Origin: Pseudacidovorax sp. NFM-22
Lineage (GTDB): Bacteria; Pseudomonadota; Gammaproteobacteria; Burkholderiales; Burkholderiaceae_C
Length of the DNA: 64,000 nt
Direction: 5' to 3'
Assembly (NCBI RefSeq): GCF_021401245.1
Contig: NZ_JACBFY010000001.1
Location: 186,001 to 250,000, forward strand
Positions 38,899-48,248 of the stretch are shown piece after piece (positions within the stretch are counted from its first letter, which is position 1; each line of letters begins with the position of its first letter). The notes under the pieces are model-generated. The model had not been told where the DNA came from, did no database searches, and was given only the letters and a program-made list of their open reading frames with translations. A program made the position numbers and the translations under genes.

Positions 38899-40329
38899 TT
38901 GATCCTCCTGCCTGCCCCCCTGTCCTTCACCGATGCGCTGACGACCGAGGCGATCCGGCGCATCGAGTCCGACGGTCCGCTGGAAGACCAGTCGGTGCTG
39001 CGCCAGCTCGCCCATGCGCCCGAACCCGCACCCTGGCCGCTGGTGCAGCGGGCCCGCCTGCTGGCGGAACGCCTGGGACTGCCCGGCCGGCTGGCCCGCG
39101 CCCGCGATCTGGCACCCCTGGTGCTGCTCGGCTTGGCCGCCCTCATGGTGGTGGCCGGCCTGGGGCTGGCGGGCGCGGTGGTGGATGCGCAGGAGCGCCG
39201 CATCAACGTCATCGCCTCGCTGGCGGGCCTGCTGGGCCTGCACGGCCTGTCGCTGCTGGCCTGGCTGGCGGCGCTGCTGGTGCCGGGCCGCGGCCGGGGC
39301 GGCGCCCTGGCTGGCCGGCTGTGGCTGGCCCTTACCGCGCGCACGGCCCTGGGCCGCGGACGCGAGGGCGCCGCGCTGCTGCAGGCCGGCGTCCAGTTGC
39401 TGGAGCGGGCGCGGCTGCTGCCCTGGCTGCTGGGCCTGGCCAGCCACCTGCTGTGGACCATCGGCTTCGGCGTCGCCATCGCAGCGCTGCTGTCCGCCCT
39501 GGCCTTCCGCCGCTACACGCTGGGCTGGGAGACGACGCTGCTCGATCCCGCCGGCTTTGCCCGGGCCATCGACGCACTGGCGTGGCTGCCCGGCCTCCTG
39601 GGTTTTCCGGTGCCGGATGCCGCGTTGATTCGTGCCGCGGGCGATCCCGCCGCCGCGCCCGATGCGGCGGGCCAGGCGGTGCTGGCCTGGTGGCTGGTGG
39701 GCTGCGTGCTCGTCTATGGCCTGCTGCCGCGGCTGCTGTGCGCCCTGTGGTGCGCCGCCCTGTGGCAGGCACGGCGCCGTCGGCTGCAGCCCGACTTCAC
39801 CCTGCCCTACTACCGGCAGTTGCAGGCGCGTCTCGACGCCCTCGTGCCCGCCCGGGTGGTCGACGCCGAGCCGGTGCCCGGACACGGCGCGGCCCTGCCC
39901 CGGCGCGCCGGCGATGCGCCGGGCGCCCCGGTGCTGCTGGCCTTCGAGCTCCCACCCGAGCAGCCCTGGCCGCCGGCCGATCTGCCGCACGACGTCCGGG
40001 CCTGGGCCTGCGACGGCAGCGCCTCGGCCCGCGCCGCCGCCGTGCAACAGGTGGCGGCCTGGCGACCGCGGCGGCTGGTGGTGGCCTGCCAGGCCACGGC
40101 GAGCCCCGACCGCGGCACCGAACGCCTGCTGCGCGAGCTGCTGCCCCTGACCGCGTCGCTGCACCTGTGGCTGGTCGATACCGACCAGGCCGACGAGGCG
40201 CAGCGGGCCCGCTGGCCGCGGTGGCTGCATGACACCGGCCTGGATGCGCTCGTCGCCTGCCATCCGCACTGGCAGTCCGCCCTGGCGGACGTGGCGCCTG
40301 GACCGGCGACGCCGGAGGTACCCCGATGA
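38899..40329 (+). CDS. DUF2868 membrane protein
   Basis: About 476 residues, uncharacterised. It matches the DUF2868 family, with several hydrophobic helices (LVLLGLAALMVVAGLGLAG; LHGLSLLAWLAALLVPG; LASHLLWTIGFGVAIAALLSAL; a late YGLLPRLLCALW). DFTLPYYRQLQARLDALVPARVVDAEP is family-like, and the C-terminal ~130 residues are soluble. No in-frame ATG is near the expected start; the TTG at 38899 is a guess without a good ribosome site, so the start is uncertain. Its end overlaps the DUF3482 GTPase start by 4 bases; the two are usually found together. Confidence 0.75.
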   Translation: MILLPAPLSFTDALTTEAIRRIESDGPLEDQSVLRQLAHAPEPAPWPLVQRARLLAERLGLPGRLARARDLAPLVLLGLAALMVVAGLGLAGAVVDAQERRINVIASLAGLLGLHGLSLLAWLAALLVPGRGRGGALAGRLWLALTARTALGRGREGAALLQAGVQLLERARLLPWLLGLASHLLWTIGFGVAIAALLSALAFRRYTLGWETTLLDPAGFARAIDALAWLPGLLGFPVPDAALIRAAGDPAAAPDAAGQAVLAWWLVGCVLVYGLLPRLLCALWCAALWQARRRRLQPDFTLPYYRQLQARLDALVPARVVDAEPVPGHGAALPRRAGDAPGAPVLLAFELPPEQPWPPADLPHDVRAWACDGSASARAAAVQQVAAWRPRRLVVACQATASPDRGTERLLRELLPLTASLHLWLVDTDQADEAQRARWPRWLHDTGLDALVACHPHWQSALADVAPGPATPEVPR

Positions 40330-41810
40330 CCGCCTCCACACCCCCGTCGACCGCCCTGGACAGCGCCGCAGGCACCGGCCCCGACGCGCCGCCGCTGCGC
40401 ATCGCCGTGGTGGGCCACACCAATGTCGGCAAGACCTCGCTGCTGCGCACCCTGACGCGGCGGGTCGACTTCGGCGAGGTCTCCGACCGGCCCGGCACCA
40501 CCCGCCACGTGGAGCAGGTGGACCTGCGCATCGACGGCACGCCGGTCGTGCGCTTCCACGACACGCCGGGCCTGGAGGACGCCGTCACGCTGCTGGCCCA
40601 CGTGTCGCAGCTGCCCGGCGACAGCCGGCCCGCCCGCATCCGGGCCTTCCTGCAGGGCCCCGAGGCGCAGGCCGCCTTCGAGCAGGAGGCCAAGGTGCTG
40701 CGCCTGCTGCTCGATGCCGATGCCGCCTTCCTGGTGATCGACACGCGCGAGCCGGTGCTGCCCAAGTACTGCGACGAGGTCGAACTGCTGGGCGCCTGTG
40801 CCCGGCCCGTGCTGCCGGTCCTCAACTTCATCGCCCATGGCGCCAGCCGGGAGCCGCAGTGGCGCGCCATGCTGTCCGACGCCGGCCTGCATGCCGTGGT
40901 GCGATTCGACGCCGCCGCGCCCTTCACCGGTGCCGAGCGCGACCTGTACCACGACCTGGGCACCCTGCTGCCCGCACGCCGCGAGGCGCTGCGGGGCGTG
41001 GCCGCGCATCTCCTTGCCGAAGCCGCCGCCCGGCATGCCGGCGCCTGCCACGCCGTCGCGGGCACCCTGGTGTCCTGCGCCGCATTGCAGCGGGTGGTGC
41101 CGACGGCGCAGTTGGCCGATCCGCAGCGCCGCGCCGCCGAGGTGGAGGCCCTGCGCGCCACATTGCAGGACGAGGTGCGCGGCAACACCGCGGCCTTGCT
41201 CCGGCTGTACGGCTTCCGGCCTGGCGATGCGGCGGAGCCGCCGCTGCCGCAGCTGGAAGGCCTCGAAGGCATGGACCTGTTCAACCCCGAGCTGTTGCGT
41301 CAGGCGGGGCTCCGCCTGGGCCAGGGCGCGGCGGTCGGCGCGGTGCTCGGCGCTGCGGCCGATCTGGCGGTGGGCGGGCTGTCTCTGGGGGCCGGCGCCC
41401 TTCTCGGCGGCACCCTGGGCGGCGCACTGGCCCAGGGGCTCGGCCCGCTGGGCCGCCGCCTGGCCGGGCGGTTGCGCGGGCAGCAGGCGCTGACCGTCGA
41501 GGACGCCCTGCTGTACGTGCTGGCAGAGCGCCAGTTGGCCCTGGTGCGGGCGTTCGAGGCGCGCGGGCATGGCGCGGTGGGGACGGCGGCCGTCGACACG
41601 GCCACCGCCGCCGTGCCGGCCGAGCGGTCCGATGCCCTGCGCGCCGCCGTCCAGGCCACGCGTGTCGCGCGGGCGCATCCGGAGTGGCGGCCGACCGGTG
41701 CACGCCGGGCCGTGGTCTCGTCCGCGCGCGACGAGGCCGTCGACCGCGTGGCGGCGCACCTGGTGCAGGCTGCGGGCCGCGTGGCCAACGGCCCTCCGAC
41801 CCTCTTTTGA
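40326..41810 (+). CDS. DUF3482 GTPase
   Basis: A 494-residue protein with an N-terminal GTPase domain: Walker A GHTNVGKTSLLRTL, RPGTTRHVEQVDL, DTPGLED, and NF in place of an obvious NKxD. The DUF3482 region follows with a membrane-active-looking glycine-rich stretch around residues 340-375 (LGAAADLAVGGLSLGAGALLGG). The paired DUF2868 gene overlaps its start by 4 bases. The partners probably act together at the membrane; the job is unknown. Confidence 0.87.
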   Translation: MTASTPPSTALDSAAGTGPDAPPLRIAVVGHTNVGKTSLLRTLTRRVDFGEVSDRPGTTRHVEQVDLRIDGTPVVRFHDTPGLEDAVTLLAHVSQLPGDSRPARIRAFLQGPEAQAAFEQEAKVLRLLLDADAAFLVIDTREPVLPKYCDEVELLGACARPVLPVLNFIAHGASREPQWRAMLSDAGLHAVVRFDAAAPFTGAERDLYHDLGTLLPARREALRGVAAHLLAEAAARHAGACHAVAGTLVSCAALQRVVPTAQLADPQRRAAEVEALRATLQDEVRGNTAALLRLYGFRPGDAAEPPLPQLEGLEGMDLFNPELLRQAGLRLGQGAAVGAVLGAAADLAVGGLSLGAGALLGGTLGGALAQGLGPLGRRLAGRLRGQQALTVEDALLYVLAERQLALVRAFEARGHGAVGTAAVDTATAAVPAERSDALRAAVQATRVARAHPEWRPTGARRAVVSSARDEAVDRVAAHLVQAAGRVANGPPTLF

Positions 41811-41952
41811 CGCCTCGACCGCGGCCGGCCGAAGGGCCGAATTCCCTCACGACGCGGACGGGCTTCCTACACCGGGCCCCTGGGCCGTCCGACGGCGCAC
41901 GGCTGTCCGACCGGCCCACACTGCATTCCATCGCAATTCGAGGAGCTCCTCC

Positions 41953-42027
41953 GTGAACACCATCATCTACATCGTCGGTCTGGTCGTCGTCATCGCTGCC
42001 GTGCTCTCCTTCTTCGGCCTGCGCTGA
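41953..42027 (+). CDS. 24-residue membrane microprotein
   Basis: A tiny gene with a GTG start at 41953, preceded by an AGGAG ribosome site (41941-41945). It encodes NTIIYIVGLVVVIAAVLSFF followed by GLR and is almost entirely one transmembrane helix. From memory, very similar short proteins occur in other proteobacteria as unnamed hypotheticals, which supports it as real. Function is unknown. It lies between the DUF3482 gene and a glutamine amidotransferase gene, so it may be transcribed alone. Confidence 0.75.
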   Translation: MNTIIYIVGLVVVIAAVLSFFGLR

Positions 42028-42110
42028 GCGGCGGACCGATGGCTCGGCGCGACGCCGGGCCATGCGGCACCGGATGCCGCGGCGGCGCCGCACTGCGGCA
42101 TGATCGGCGG

Positions 42111-42917
42111 ATGACTTCCGCCGGTGCCGCCCCCTCATCCCCTACATCCTCCCCCTCCCCGCTCTCGGCCGATTCCCGGCCGCTGCTGATCGTCAAGACT
42201 GGCAGCACGCTCGAAGCACTGCGCGCCCGGCAGGGCGATTTCGACGACTGGATCGCCCGCGGCCTCGGCGTCGATGACGACGAGATCCAGGTCTGCGATC
42301 CGCGCGATGGCGGCCTCCTGCCCGAGCCGGGCACGCTGCGCGGCGTCGTCATCACCGGCTCCCATGAAATGGTCTCGCACCGGGCGCCCTGGAGCGAGCG
42401 AACGGCCGCCTGGCTGGCGCGTTGCGTGGAGGCCGAGGTGCCCGTGCTGGGCATCTGCTACGGCCATCAACTGCTGGCCCACGCCATGGGCGGCGAGGTG
42501 GACTTCCACCCGGGCGGGCTGGAGATCGGCACCGTGCCGCTACGGCTGGCGTCCCACGCGCAGGAAGACCCTCTCTTCGCCGGCCTGCCCGAGCAGTTTC
42601 CTGTCCAAGTCATTCATCGTCAGAGTGCGTTGCGGCTTCCGCCCGGCGCCGTGCCGCTGGCGTCCAACGCGCACGAGCCGCACCAGGCCTTCCGCATCGG
42701 CCGCTGCGCCTGGGGCGTGCAGTTCCACCCGGAGTTCGATGCCGAGGCGATGCAGGGCTACGTCCAGGCGCAGGCGCCCCATCTCGACGACCCCGCGGCG
42801 GTGGCGGCGCAGGTGCGGGCCACGCCAGAGGCCGCCAGCCTGCTGGGCCGCTTTGCGCGGCTCGCCACGGCCGGAACCGGACGGCAGACTACATCGGCCG
42901 CCTCTGTCGCCGGCTAG
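42111..42917 (+). CDS. Class-I glutamine amidotransferase-like protein
   Basis: A 268-residue protein of the GMP-synthase-like glutaminase group. The nucleophile is Cys in LGICYGHQLLAHAMGG and the catalytic His-Glu pair is in WGVQFHPEFDAEAM. A low-complexity Ser/Pro lead of about 22 residues precedes the domain (PLLIVKTGST). No synthetase partner is attached, so it may act on small gamma-glutamyl compounds, as in YfeJ/GuaA-like proteins. Start at the ATG at 42111. Confidence 0.85.
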   Translation: MTSAGAAPSSPTSSPSPLSADSRPLLIVKTGSTLEALRARQGDFDDWIARGLGVDDDEIQVCDPRDGGLLPEPGTLRGVVITGSHEMVSHRAPWSERTAAWLARCVEAEVPVLGICYGHQLLAHAMGGEVDFHPGGLEIGTVPLRLASHAQEDPLFAGLPEQFPVQVIHRQSALRLPPGAVPLASNAHEPHQAFRIGRCAWGVQFHPEFDAEAMQGYVQAQAPHLDDPAAVAAQVRATPEAASLLGRFARLATAGTGRQTTSAASVAG

Positions 42918-42958
42918 GGTGATGCGGTCTTCCAGCCCTTTCCAGGAGTGAACGCGCC

Positions 42959-43609
42959 ATGTCCACCCACGTCTCTTCCGTCGACGCTTCTGCGCGCCGC
43001 CGGCATTTCTCGATGATCCGCGGCTTCCATCTCGCCGACTTCTTCACCCTGGGCAACGCCGCCTGCGGCATGGGCCTGGTGCTGCTGGCCATGGCCTATG
43101 TCGCCAGCGGCGATGTGCGGCATTTCTATGCGGCCGCGGTGCTGGCACCGGCCGCCTTCGTGCTCGACATCTTCGACGGCCGCATCGCGCGCTGGCGGCA
43201 GACGCATTCCGCGCTGGGGCGCGAGCTGGACTCGCTGGCGGACGTGATCTCCTTCGGCGTGGCGCCTGCTGCCCTGGGCTTCGCGGCCGGCCTGCGCGGC
43301 GGCTGGGACGCGGTCGTGCTGCTGTACTTCGTGTGCTGCGGCGTGAGCCGGCTGGCCCGCTACAACGTCACGGCCGAGACGCTGTCCGAAGGCGGCGACA
43401 AGGTGCGCTACTTCGAAGGAACGCCCATTCCCACCAGCGTGGTGCTGGTGGGGCTGCTGGCCTGGGCCGCGGCGCAGGACCGGCTGGGCGGCGCGCTGTG
43501 GGGCGGCAGCTGGGAGATCGGGCCGTGGACGCTGCATGCCTTCACATTGCTATACGCCTTGTCGGGCACATTGATGATCAGCAAGACGCTGCGCATTCCC
43601 AAGTTCTGA
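42959..43609 (+). CDS. pssA: CDP-alcohol phosphatidyltransferase, probably phosphatidylserine synthase
   Basis: A 216-residue inner-membrane enzyme with the CDP-OH-P signature DGRIAR-x(8)-G-x3-D-x3-D (FDGRIARWRQTHSALG, then ELDSLADVISFG). The neighbouring LTGN/TLGNAACG at helix 1 and EGTPIPTS in the middle fit the bacterial PssA (type II) family. CDP-diacylglycerol and serine are the likely substrates, giving phosphatidylserine for phosphatidylethanolamine. AGGAG is positioned before the ATG at 42959. Confidence 0.9.
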   Translation: MSTHVSSVDASARRRHFSMIRGFHLADFFTLGNAACGMGLVLLAMAYVASGDVRHFYAAAVLAPAAFVLDIFDGRIARWRQTHSALGRELDSLADVISFGVAPAALGFAAGLRGGWDAVVLLYFVCCGVSRLARYNVTAETLSEGGDKVRYFEGTPIPTSVVLVGLLAWAAAQDRLGGALWGGSWEIGPWTLHAFTLLYALSGTLMISKTLRIPKF

Positions 43610-43658
43610 AGGTGCCGCGCCGCCTGTCGGCGCCGGCCCCACCACCCCGACCCGTCCC

Positions 43659-44306
43659 ATGACCCATCCCGCACCCCAACTCACCCAGCATGCCAAGGGC
43701 CTGGCGCAATTGATCGAGCTGGCCGCCGCCGTGCCCCTGGCGCCGGCCGTCGACCACTTCTATTTCCTTCGCCATGGCCAGACGCCGCGCAATGCGCTGC
43801 GGATCTTCCAGTCCTACGACGAGCCGCTGTCGGATCTGGGCCTGCAGCAGGCGGCGCTGGCCGCCGCCGTGCTGGCGAACGAGCCCATCCGCAGCATCGT
43901 CTGCAGTGACGCACGGCGGGCCTTCGACACGGCCCACACCGTGGCCGCGCCGCTCAAGCTCACCCCGGTGGCGCGCGAGGTGCTGCGCGAGCGGCACTTC
44001 GGCTGCCTCGTGGGCACCTCGTCGGTGGACATCGACTGGGCCTGCGCCCCCGAGGGCGGCGAGACGCTGGCCCAGTTCGTCGACCGCAAGCGTGCCGCCC
44101 TGGACGCTGCCCTGCAGGAGCCGGCGCCCGTGCTCATCGTGGCCCATGGCGGCACCCTGTACGTGTTGGCGGCGCTGCTGGACGTGCCCGTGGATGCGGC
44201 GGTGCTGGGCAACGCGCAGCCGCTGCGTTTCGACCGCGCCGCCGATGGCCGCTGGGGCGTGCGCGCATTGCAGGCCACCGACGGCAGCATCGCCGCTGTC
44301 GCCTGA
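43659..44306 (+). CDS. Histidine phosphatase family protein
   Basis: A 215-residue phosphoglycerate-mutase-like protein. Catalytic His is in YFLRHGQTPRN, and a second His in VLIVAHGGTLY. CSDARRAFDTAHTVA carries the usual Arg. Substrate not known; relatives dephosphorylate sugars, cofactors or proteins. It lies 49 bases past pssA on the same strand. Confidence 0.88.
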   Translation: MTHPAPQLTQHAKGLAQLIELAAAVPLAPAVDHFYFLRHGQTPRNALRIFQSYDEPLSDLGLQQAALAAAVLANEPIRSIVCSDARRAFDTAHTVAAPLKLTPVAREVLRERHFGCLVGTSSVDIDWACAPEGGETLAQFVDRKRAALDAALQEPAPVLIVAHGGTLYVLAALLDVPVDAAVLGNAQPLRFDRAADGRWGVRALQATDGSIAAVA

Positions 44307-44408
44307 CACACAGCGGCGGCGCTGTTGTGCGCGGCGCACCTGTCATTGCGCCTACATTAACGATGAGTTGACTTTTTCTGACGCCACGGGCGGTTGATAC
44401 CAGCCTTC

Positions 44409-45980
44409 ATGAAATCCGTCCGCCGTCGTTGGCCCCTGGTGGTCAACCTGAGGCACTTGATCATTGCGCTGACCACGTCCAGCGCGGTGGTGTCGCTGCT
44501 GGCCACCTTCTACGCCAGCTACAAGGTGCAGCGCCAGCAATTGATCGCGCAGTCGCTCGAATCCAACCTGGCCTATGCGAACAAGCTCGCCAGCAGCACC
44601 GACGATTACTTCAAGGGCGTGCTGCAGCAGATGGCCTACGCCGCCAGCCAGGTGGCCCCGGGGTTGCATGACGCCGAGCGCGTGGACGCTGAAGCCCGGC
44701 GCCTGCATCTGCAGACCGACAGCCTCAATTCGGTGGTGATCGCCGACAGTGCGGGGCGGGTTCTGGCCGATTCGCCCCCGCAGCTCAACCTGCGCGGCTC
44801 GCTGCTGCACACGCCGCAGGCCACGCAGGCCCTGGAGGCGGCCGGGCCGCGGGTCAGCGCGCCCTACCTCGCGCCCAGCGGCAACATGCTGGTGCTGGTC
44901 TCTCAGCCCATCGTGGGCACGGACGGCGCGCGCAAGGGCGTGATCCTGGGCGCGATCTACCTGCGGCAGCAGAGCGCGCTGAACAAGCTGCTGGGCACGC
45001 ACTACTACCACGATGGTTCCTACCTCTACGTGGTCGACCGCGAGCGGCGCATCCTGTACCACCCCGAGGCGCAGCGCGTTGGCACCCTCATGGGCACCAA
45101 CCCGGCCGCCGACCGCATCGCCCGGGGCGTCTCGGGCAGCGAGGTGCTGGTGAATTCGCGGGGCATCGAGATGGTGGCCGGCTATTCCATCGTGCCGGCC
45201 ACGGGCTGGGGCGTCGTGGTGCAACGGCCCCTGTCGGCCACGCTGGCCCCCATCGGGGCGCTGATGCGGCAGGTGATGGAGTGGACGCTGCCGCTGGCCG
45301 CGGTGGCGCTGCTGCTGGTCTGGGCCTTTGCCCTGAAGATCGCCAGTCCCCTCCACGCCCTGGCCGCCACGGCCGCCAGCTACCGGCCCGGCGAGTCCGA
45401 TGCGCGGCTGCGCTCGATCTCGTCGTGGTACTTCGAGGCCGCCCAGCTCAAGAAGGCCATGCTGCGCGGCCTGGGCGTGTTCGACGGCAACCTACGCCGG
45501 CTGCAGAAGGACGCGGCCACCGATCCGCTGACCGGACTGGGCAACCGCCGGCAGTTCGATTTCAGCCTGGCCGTGCTGGCCGAGGGCGAGACCCCGTTCT
45601 GCGTGGTGCTGCTCGACATCGATTTCTTCAAGCAGGTCAACGACCGCTTCGGCCACAACGTGGGCGATGCCCATCTGCGCCAGCTGGCGGGTCTCATGGC
45701 GGAAGGCCTGCGGCCCGAGGACCTGGCCTGCCGCATCGGGGGCGAGGAGTTCGCCCTGCTGCTGCCTGGCACGGCCCTGACCGAGGCGGTGGCCATCGCC
45801 GAGTCGCTGCGGCGCCGTGCGGCCGAGTCGGCGGCGCCCGACGGGCAGGCTGGCACCCTGTCGCTCGGCGTTGCCGAATGGCAGGGCCCGGACGACGACG
45901 TGGAGGCGGTGCTGAGAACGGCGGACGAACGCCTGTACGCCGCCAAGGCGCAGGGGCGCAACCGGGTCGTCTTCAACTGA
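44409..45980 (+). CDS. Membrane-bound diguanylate cyclase with dCache-like sensor
   Basis: A 523-residue protein. The first helix (about 15-40) leads to a ~230-residue periplasmic dCache-type domain (SLNSVVIADSAGRVLADSPPQ, YLYVVDRERRILYHPEA, VAGYSIVPATGWGVVVQRP), then a second helix and a short linker. The C-terminal GGDEF domain has LTGLGNRRQFD, LLDIDFFKQVNDRFGHNVGD and the active motif IGGEEFALLLPG, which is intact, so c-di-GMP synthesis is expected. No inhibitory-site RxxD stands out. A TTG at 44394 would add six residues; the ATG is preferred. Confidence 0.9.
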   Translation: MKSVRRRWPLVVNLRHLIIALTTSSAVVSLLATFYASYKVQRQQLIAQSLESNLAYANKLASSTDDYFKGVLQQMAYAASQVAPGLHDAERVDAEARRLHLQTDSLNSVVIADSAGRVLADSPPQLNLRGSLLHTPQATQALEAAGPRVSAPYLAPSGNMLVLVSQPIVGTDGARKGVILGAIYLRQQSALNKLLGTHYYHDGSYLYVVDRERRILYHPEAQRVGTLMGTNPAADRIARGVSGSEVLVNSRGIEMVAGYSIVPATGWGVVVQRPLSATLAPIGALMRQVMEWTLPLAAVALLLVWAFALKIASPLHALAATAASYRPGESDARLRSISSWYFEAAQLKKAMLRGLGVFDGNLRRLQKDAATDPLTGLGNRRQFDFSLAVLAEGETPFCVVLLDIDFFKQVNDRFGHNVGDAHLRQLAGLMAEGLRPEDLACRIGGEEFALLLPGTALTEAVAIAESLRRRAAESAAPDGQAGTLSLGVAEWQGPDDDVEAVLRTADERLYAAKAQGRNRVVFN

Positions 45981-46133
45981 GCGTCGTCGTCGACGCGGCC
46001 CCTTGCAAATATCGGGCCAGGACTGCACCTGGGGGTCAGCATCGCCTGGCGCGCAACGCGTGCAGGACCCGCGACGTGGCGCGCCCCCACAGCGCCGCGC
46101 CGTCTTGGCGGCACGCCTTGGGCGTCAGGCGAC

Positions 46134-46161
46134 GCAAGGCCCGGCACGGCCCGGGCCTTGC
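46134..46161 (+). repeat. Strong 11-bp inverted repeat upstream of the DnaJ-type gene
   Basis: The arms GCAAGGCCCGG and CCGGGCCTTGC enclose CACGGC. It lies 29 bases before the DnaJ-like start and might form an RNA hairpin in its leader. Confidence 0.55.
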
Positions 46162-46190
46162 GCATCCACGAACCTGGGACACGCAACGCC

Positions 46191-47189
46191 ATGGACGCTT
46201 CGAAGAACCACTACGACACGCTGGGCGTGGCGCCCGACGCCACCGCCGACCAGATCCGCAAGGCCTACCGCCGCCTTGCGCGCAAATACCACCCCGACGT
46301 CAGCAAGGAAGCCGACGCGCAGACGCGCATGCGCGAGATCAACGAGGCCCACGAGGTGCTCGGCGATCCCGCCAGGCGCGCCGAATACGACGCGATGGCC
46401 GAGCGGCTGCGCCGCGGCGCGACCATGGGGCACGGCGAGGGCTTCGCACCGCCGCCGGGCTGGGAAGACGGCTTCAGCTTCTTCCGCAGCGGCGGCCCGG
46501 GCGCCGGTGCCGAGGCGCCTGACCTGGGCGCCTTCTTTTCCGACCTGTTCGGCGCCGGCGCTGCCGGGCCTGTGGGCGGCGGTGCCGGGCGACGTGCCCG
46601 CGCCGCGACGGGCGAGGACCGCCATGCCGCCATCGAGGTCCCGCTGGAATTCGCACTGGCCGGTGGCGAGCGCGAGATCCAGTTGCAGGCGGTGGAGCTC
46701 GACGCCGGCGGACGGCCCCGGCCGGTGACCCGCACGCTGCAGGTGCGCGTGCCGCGCGGGGTGCGGCCCGGGCAGCAGATCCGCCTGGCGGGCCAGGGCA
46801 TGCCGGGCATCGGCGGCGAGCCGGCCGGTGACCTGTACCTGGAGGTGCGGATCGCGCCGCACCCGCTCTACCGCGTCGAGGGGCGCGACCTGGTCATGGA
46901 TCTGCCCGTGACGCCCGCGGAAGCCGCGCTGGGTGCCGAGGTGGAGGTGCCGCTGCCGGGCGGCGGCACCGGGCAGGTAAAGGTGCCGGCTGCGGCGCGT
47001 GCGGGCATGAAGCTGCGGCTGAAGGGCCGCGGGCTGGGTGGCGACCTGTACCTGGTGCTGTCGATCGCCGTCGCGCCGGCCGACAGCGCGGCGGCGCGCG
47101 CGGCCTACGAGCAGCTCGCCAGGGCGACGGCCGGATTCGACCCTCGCCGCGACCTCGGCGCGCGCAGCCGCACGGCCAGCACGGCCTGA
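46191..47189 (+). CDS. cbpA: CbpA-like DnaJ C-terminal domain co-chaperone
   Basis: A 332-residue J-protein. The J-domain (5-70) contains RKYHPDVSKEAD with the HPD motif. A Gly/Pro linker and DLGAFFSDLFGA follow, then two substrate-binding beta domains (VRVPRGVRPGQQIRLAGQG, DLVMDLPVTPAEAALG). No zinc finger, so it is class II, like E. coli CbpA. It stimulates DnaK. No cbpM partner lies beside it. Confidence 0.9.
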   Translation: MDASKNHYDTLGVAPDATADQIRKAYRRLARKYHPDVSKEADAQTRMREINEAHEVLGDPARRAEYDAMAERLRRGATMGHGEGFAPPPGWEDGFSFFRSGGPGAGAEAPDLGAFFSDLFGAGAAGPVGGGAGRRARAATGEDRHAAIEVPLEFALAGGEREIQLQAVELDAGGRPRPVTRTLQVRVPRGVRPGQQIRLAGQGMPGIGGEPAGDLYLEVRIAPHPLYRVEGRDLVMDLPVTPAEAALGAEVEVPLPGGGTGQVKVPAAARAGMKLRLKGRGLGGDLYLVLSIAVAPADSAAARAAYEQLARATAGFDPRRDLGARSRTASTA

Positions 47190-47250
47190 GCCTTCATCGC
47201 GGGACGCTCACCAGCCCGCGCCGTCCCGGTGCGCCAGACAACGCCGCGGC

Positions 47251-48132
47251 TCAGACGGCGGCCGCTCCATGGCCCAGGCGGCGGCTGGCGGCAGACGCGG
47301 CCTCGCGCAAGGCCAGGCCCACCGGCCCCTCGGGGTCGGGATCGAACCCGCCTGTGGCGCCCAGCGCCGTGATCACCGCCCGCACCCGGCCGGCATGGTC
47401 GAACAGGGGCGCCGCGATGGCGCTGATGCCCGGCAGGTTGGTGTCGCGCACCCAGGCGCAGCCGGCGGCCCGCACGGACTCGCACAGCTGCGCGATGGGC
47501 CGTTCGTCCGCGAGCGAGGCCCGATGCCGTCCATCGGCCTGCGCCAGTTCCGCCTCGGCCAGCGCACACACGCGCGCCTCGTCGCCCAGCCAGCCCAGGA
47601 AGGCGCGGCCCGTGGCCGACCACAACAGCGGCAGCACCGAGCCGACGCGCACGTTCACGGTGATCGGCAGGCCGGGCTCCTCGAAGCGGACGATGGTCGG
47701 CCCCTTGTTGCCCATCACCGCCAGGAAGCAGGTCACTTCGAGCGACTCGCGCAGGTGCACCAGGGCGGGCTCGGCCAGCCGGAGCGGGTCGGCCTGGCGC
47801 ATGGCGGCCACGCCGATCTGGATGGCCGCCGCACCCAGGAAGTAGTGCTGCGAGCCACTGTCCTGCGTCACCAGTTCCTCTTCGACCAGGCTGGCCAGGT
47901 AGCGGTGGACCTTGGCCGGGCTTTCGCCCACGTGGGCGGCCAGGGCCGTCAGGCTGGCCCGCCCGCCCATGCGCGCGAGGCCCTTGAGCACGGCCATGCC
48001 GGTTTCGGCGGACTGCACGCGCTGACGGCGCTCCCGGGCACGCGCGGGGGCTTCGGCCTCGGCCGAGCCGGCGGCGGCGCCATCGGCTTCGGGAACAAGG
48101 GAATCGGGCAAGGGCGGAGGTCGGCGGGGCAT
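47251..48132 (-). CDS. IclR-type transcriptional regulator
   Basis: A 293-residue regulator. The helix-turn-helix is VLKGLARMGGRASLTALAAHVGESPAKVHRYLASL. The effector domain has FDHAGRVRAVITALG in the C-terminal half, and NLPGISAIAAPLF matches the IclR consensus. The Ala/Arg-rich first ~35 residues are unstructured. It is divergent from the Bug receptor gene across 116 bases and probably regulates it and the P450 gene. The ATG read from 48132 is preferred; longer forms start up to 48177. Confidence 0.88.
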   Translation of the reverse strand: MPRRPPPLPDSLVPEADGAAAGSAEAEAPARARERRQRVQSAETGMAVLKGLARMGGRASLTALAAHVGESPAKVHRYLASLVEEELVTQDSGSQHYFLGAAAIQIGVAAMRQADPLRLAEPALVHLRESLEVTCFLAVMGNKGPTIVRFEEPGLPITVNVRVGSVLPLLWSATGRAFLGWLGDEARVCALAEAELAQADGRHRASLADERPIAQLCESVRAAGCAWVRDTNLPGISAIAAPLFDHAGRVRAVITALGATGGFDPDPEGPVGLALREAASAASRRLGHGAAAV

Positions 48133-48248
48133 GGTGCGCAAGGGAATGGGGTTAACCCGATCCGCGAGATTACGCAATGCGTACCAAAATTACGCCTATC
48201 AAAAACCCGAAGACGCCTTGTCGGGCGTCAAGATCTGGAGACTTTTCC

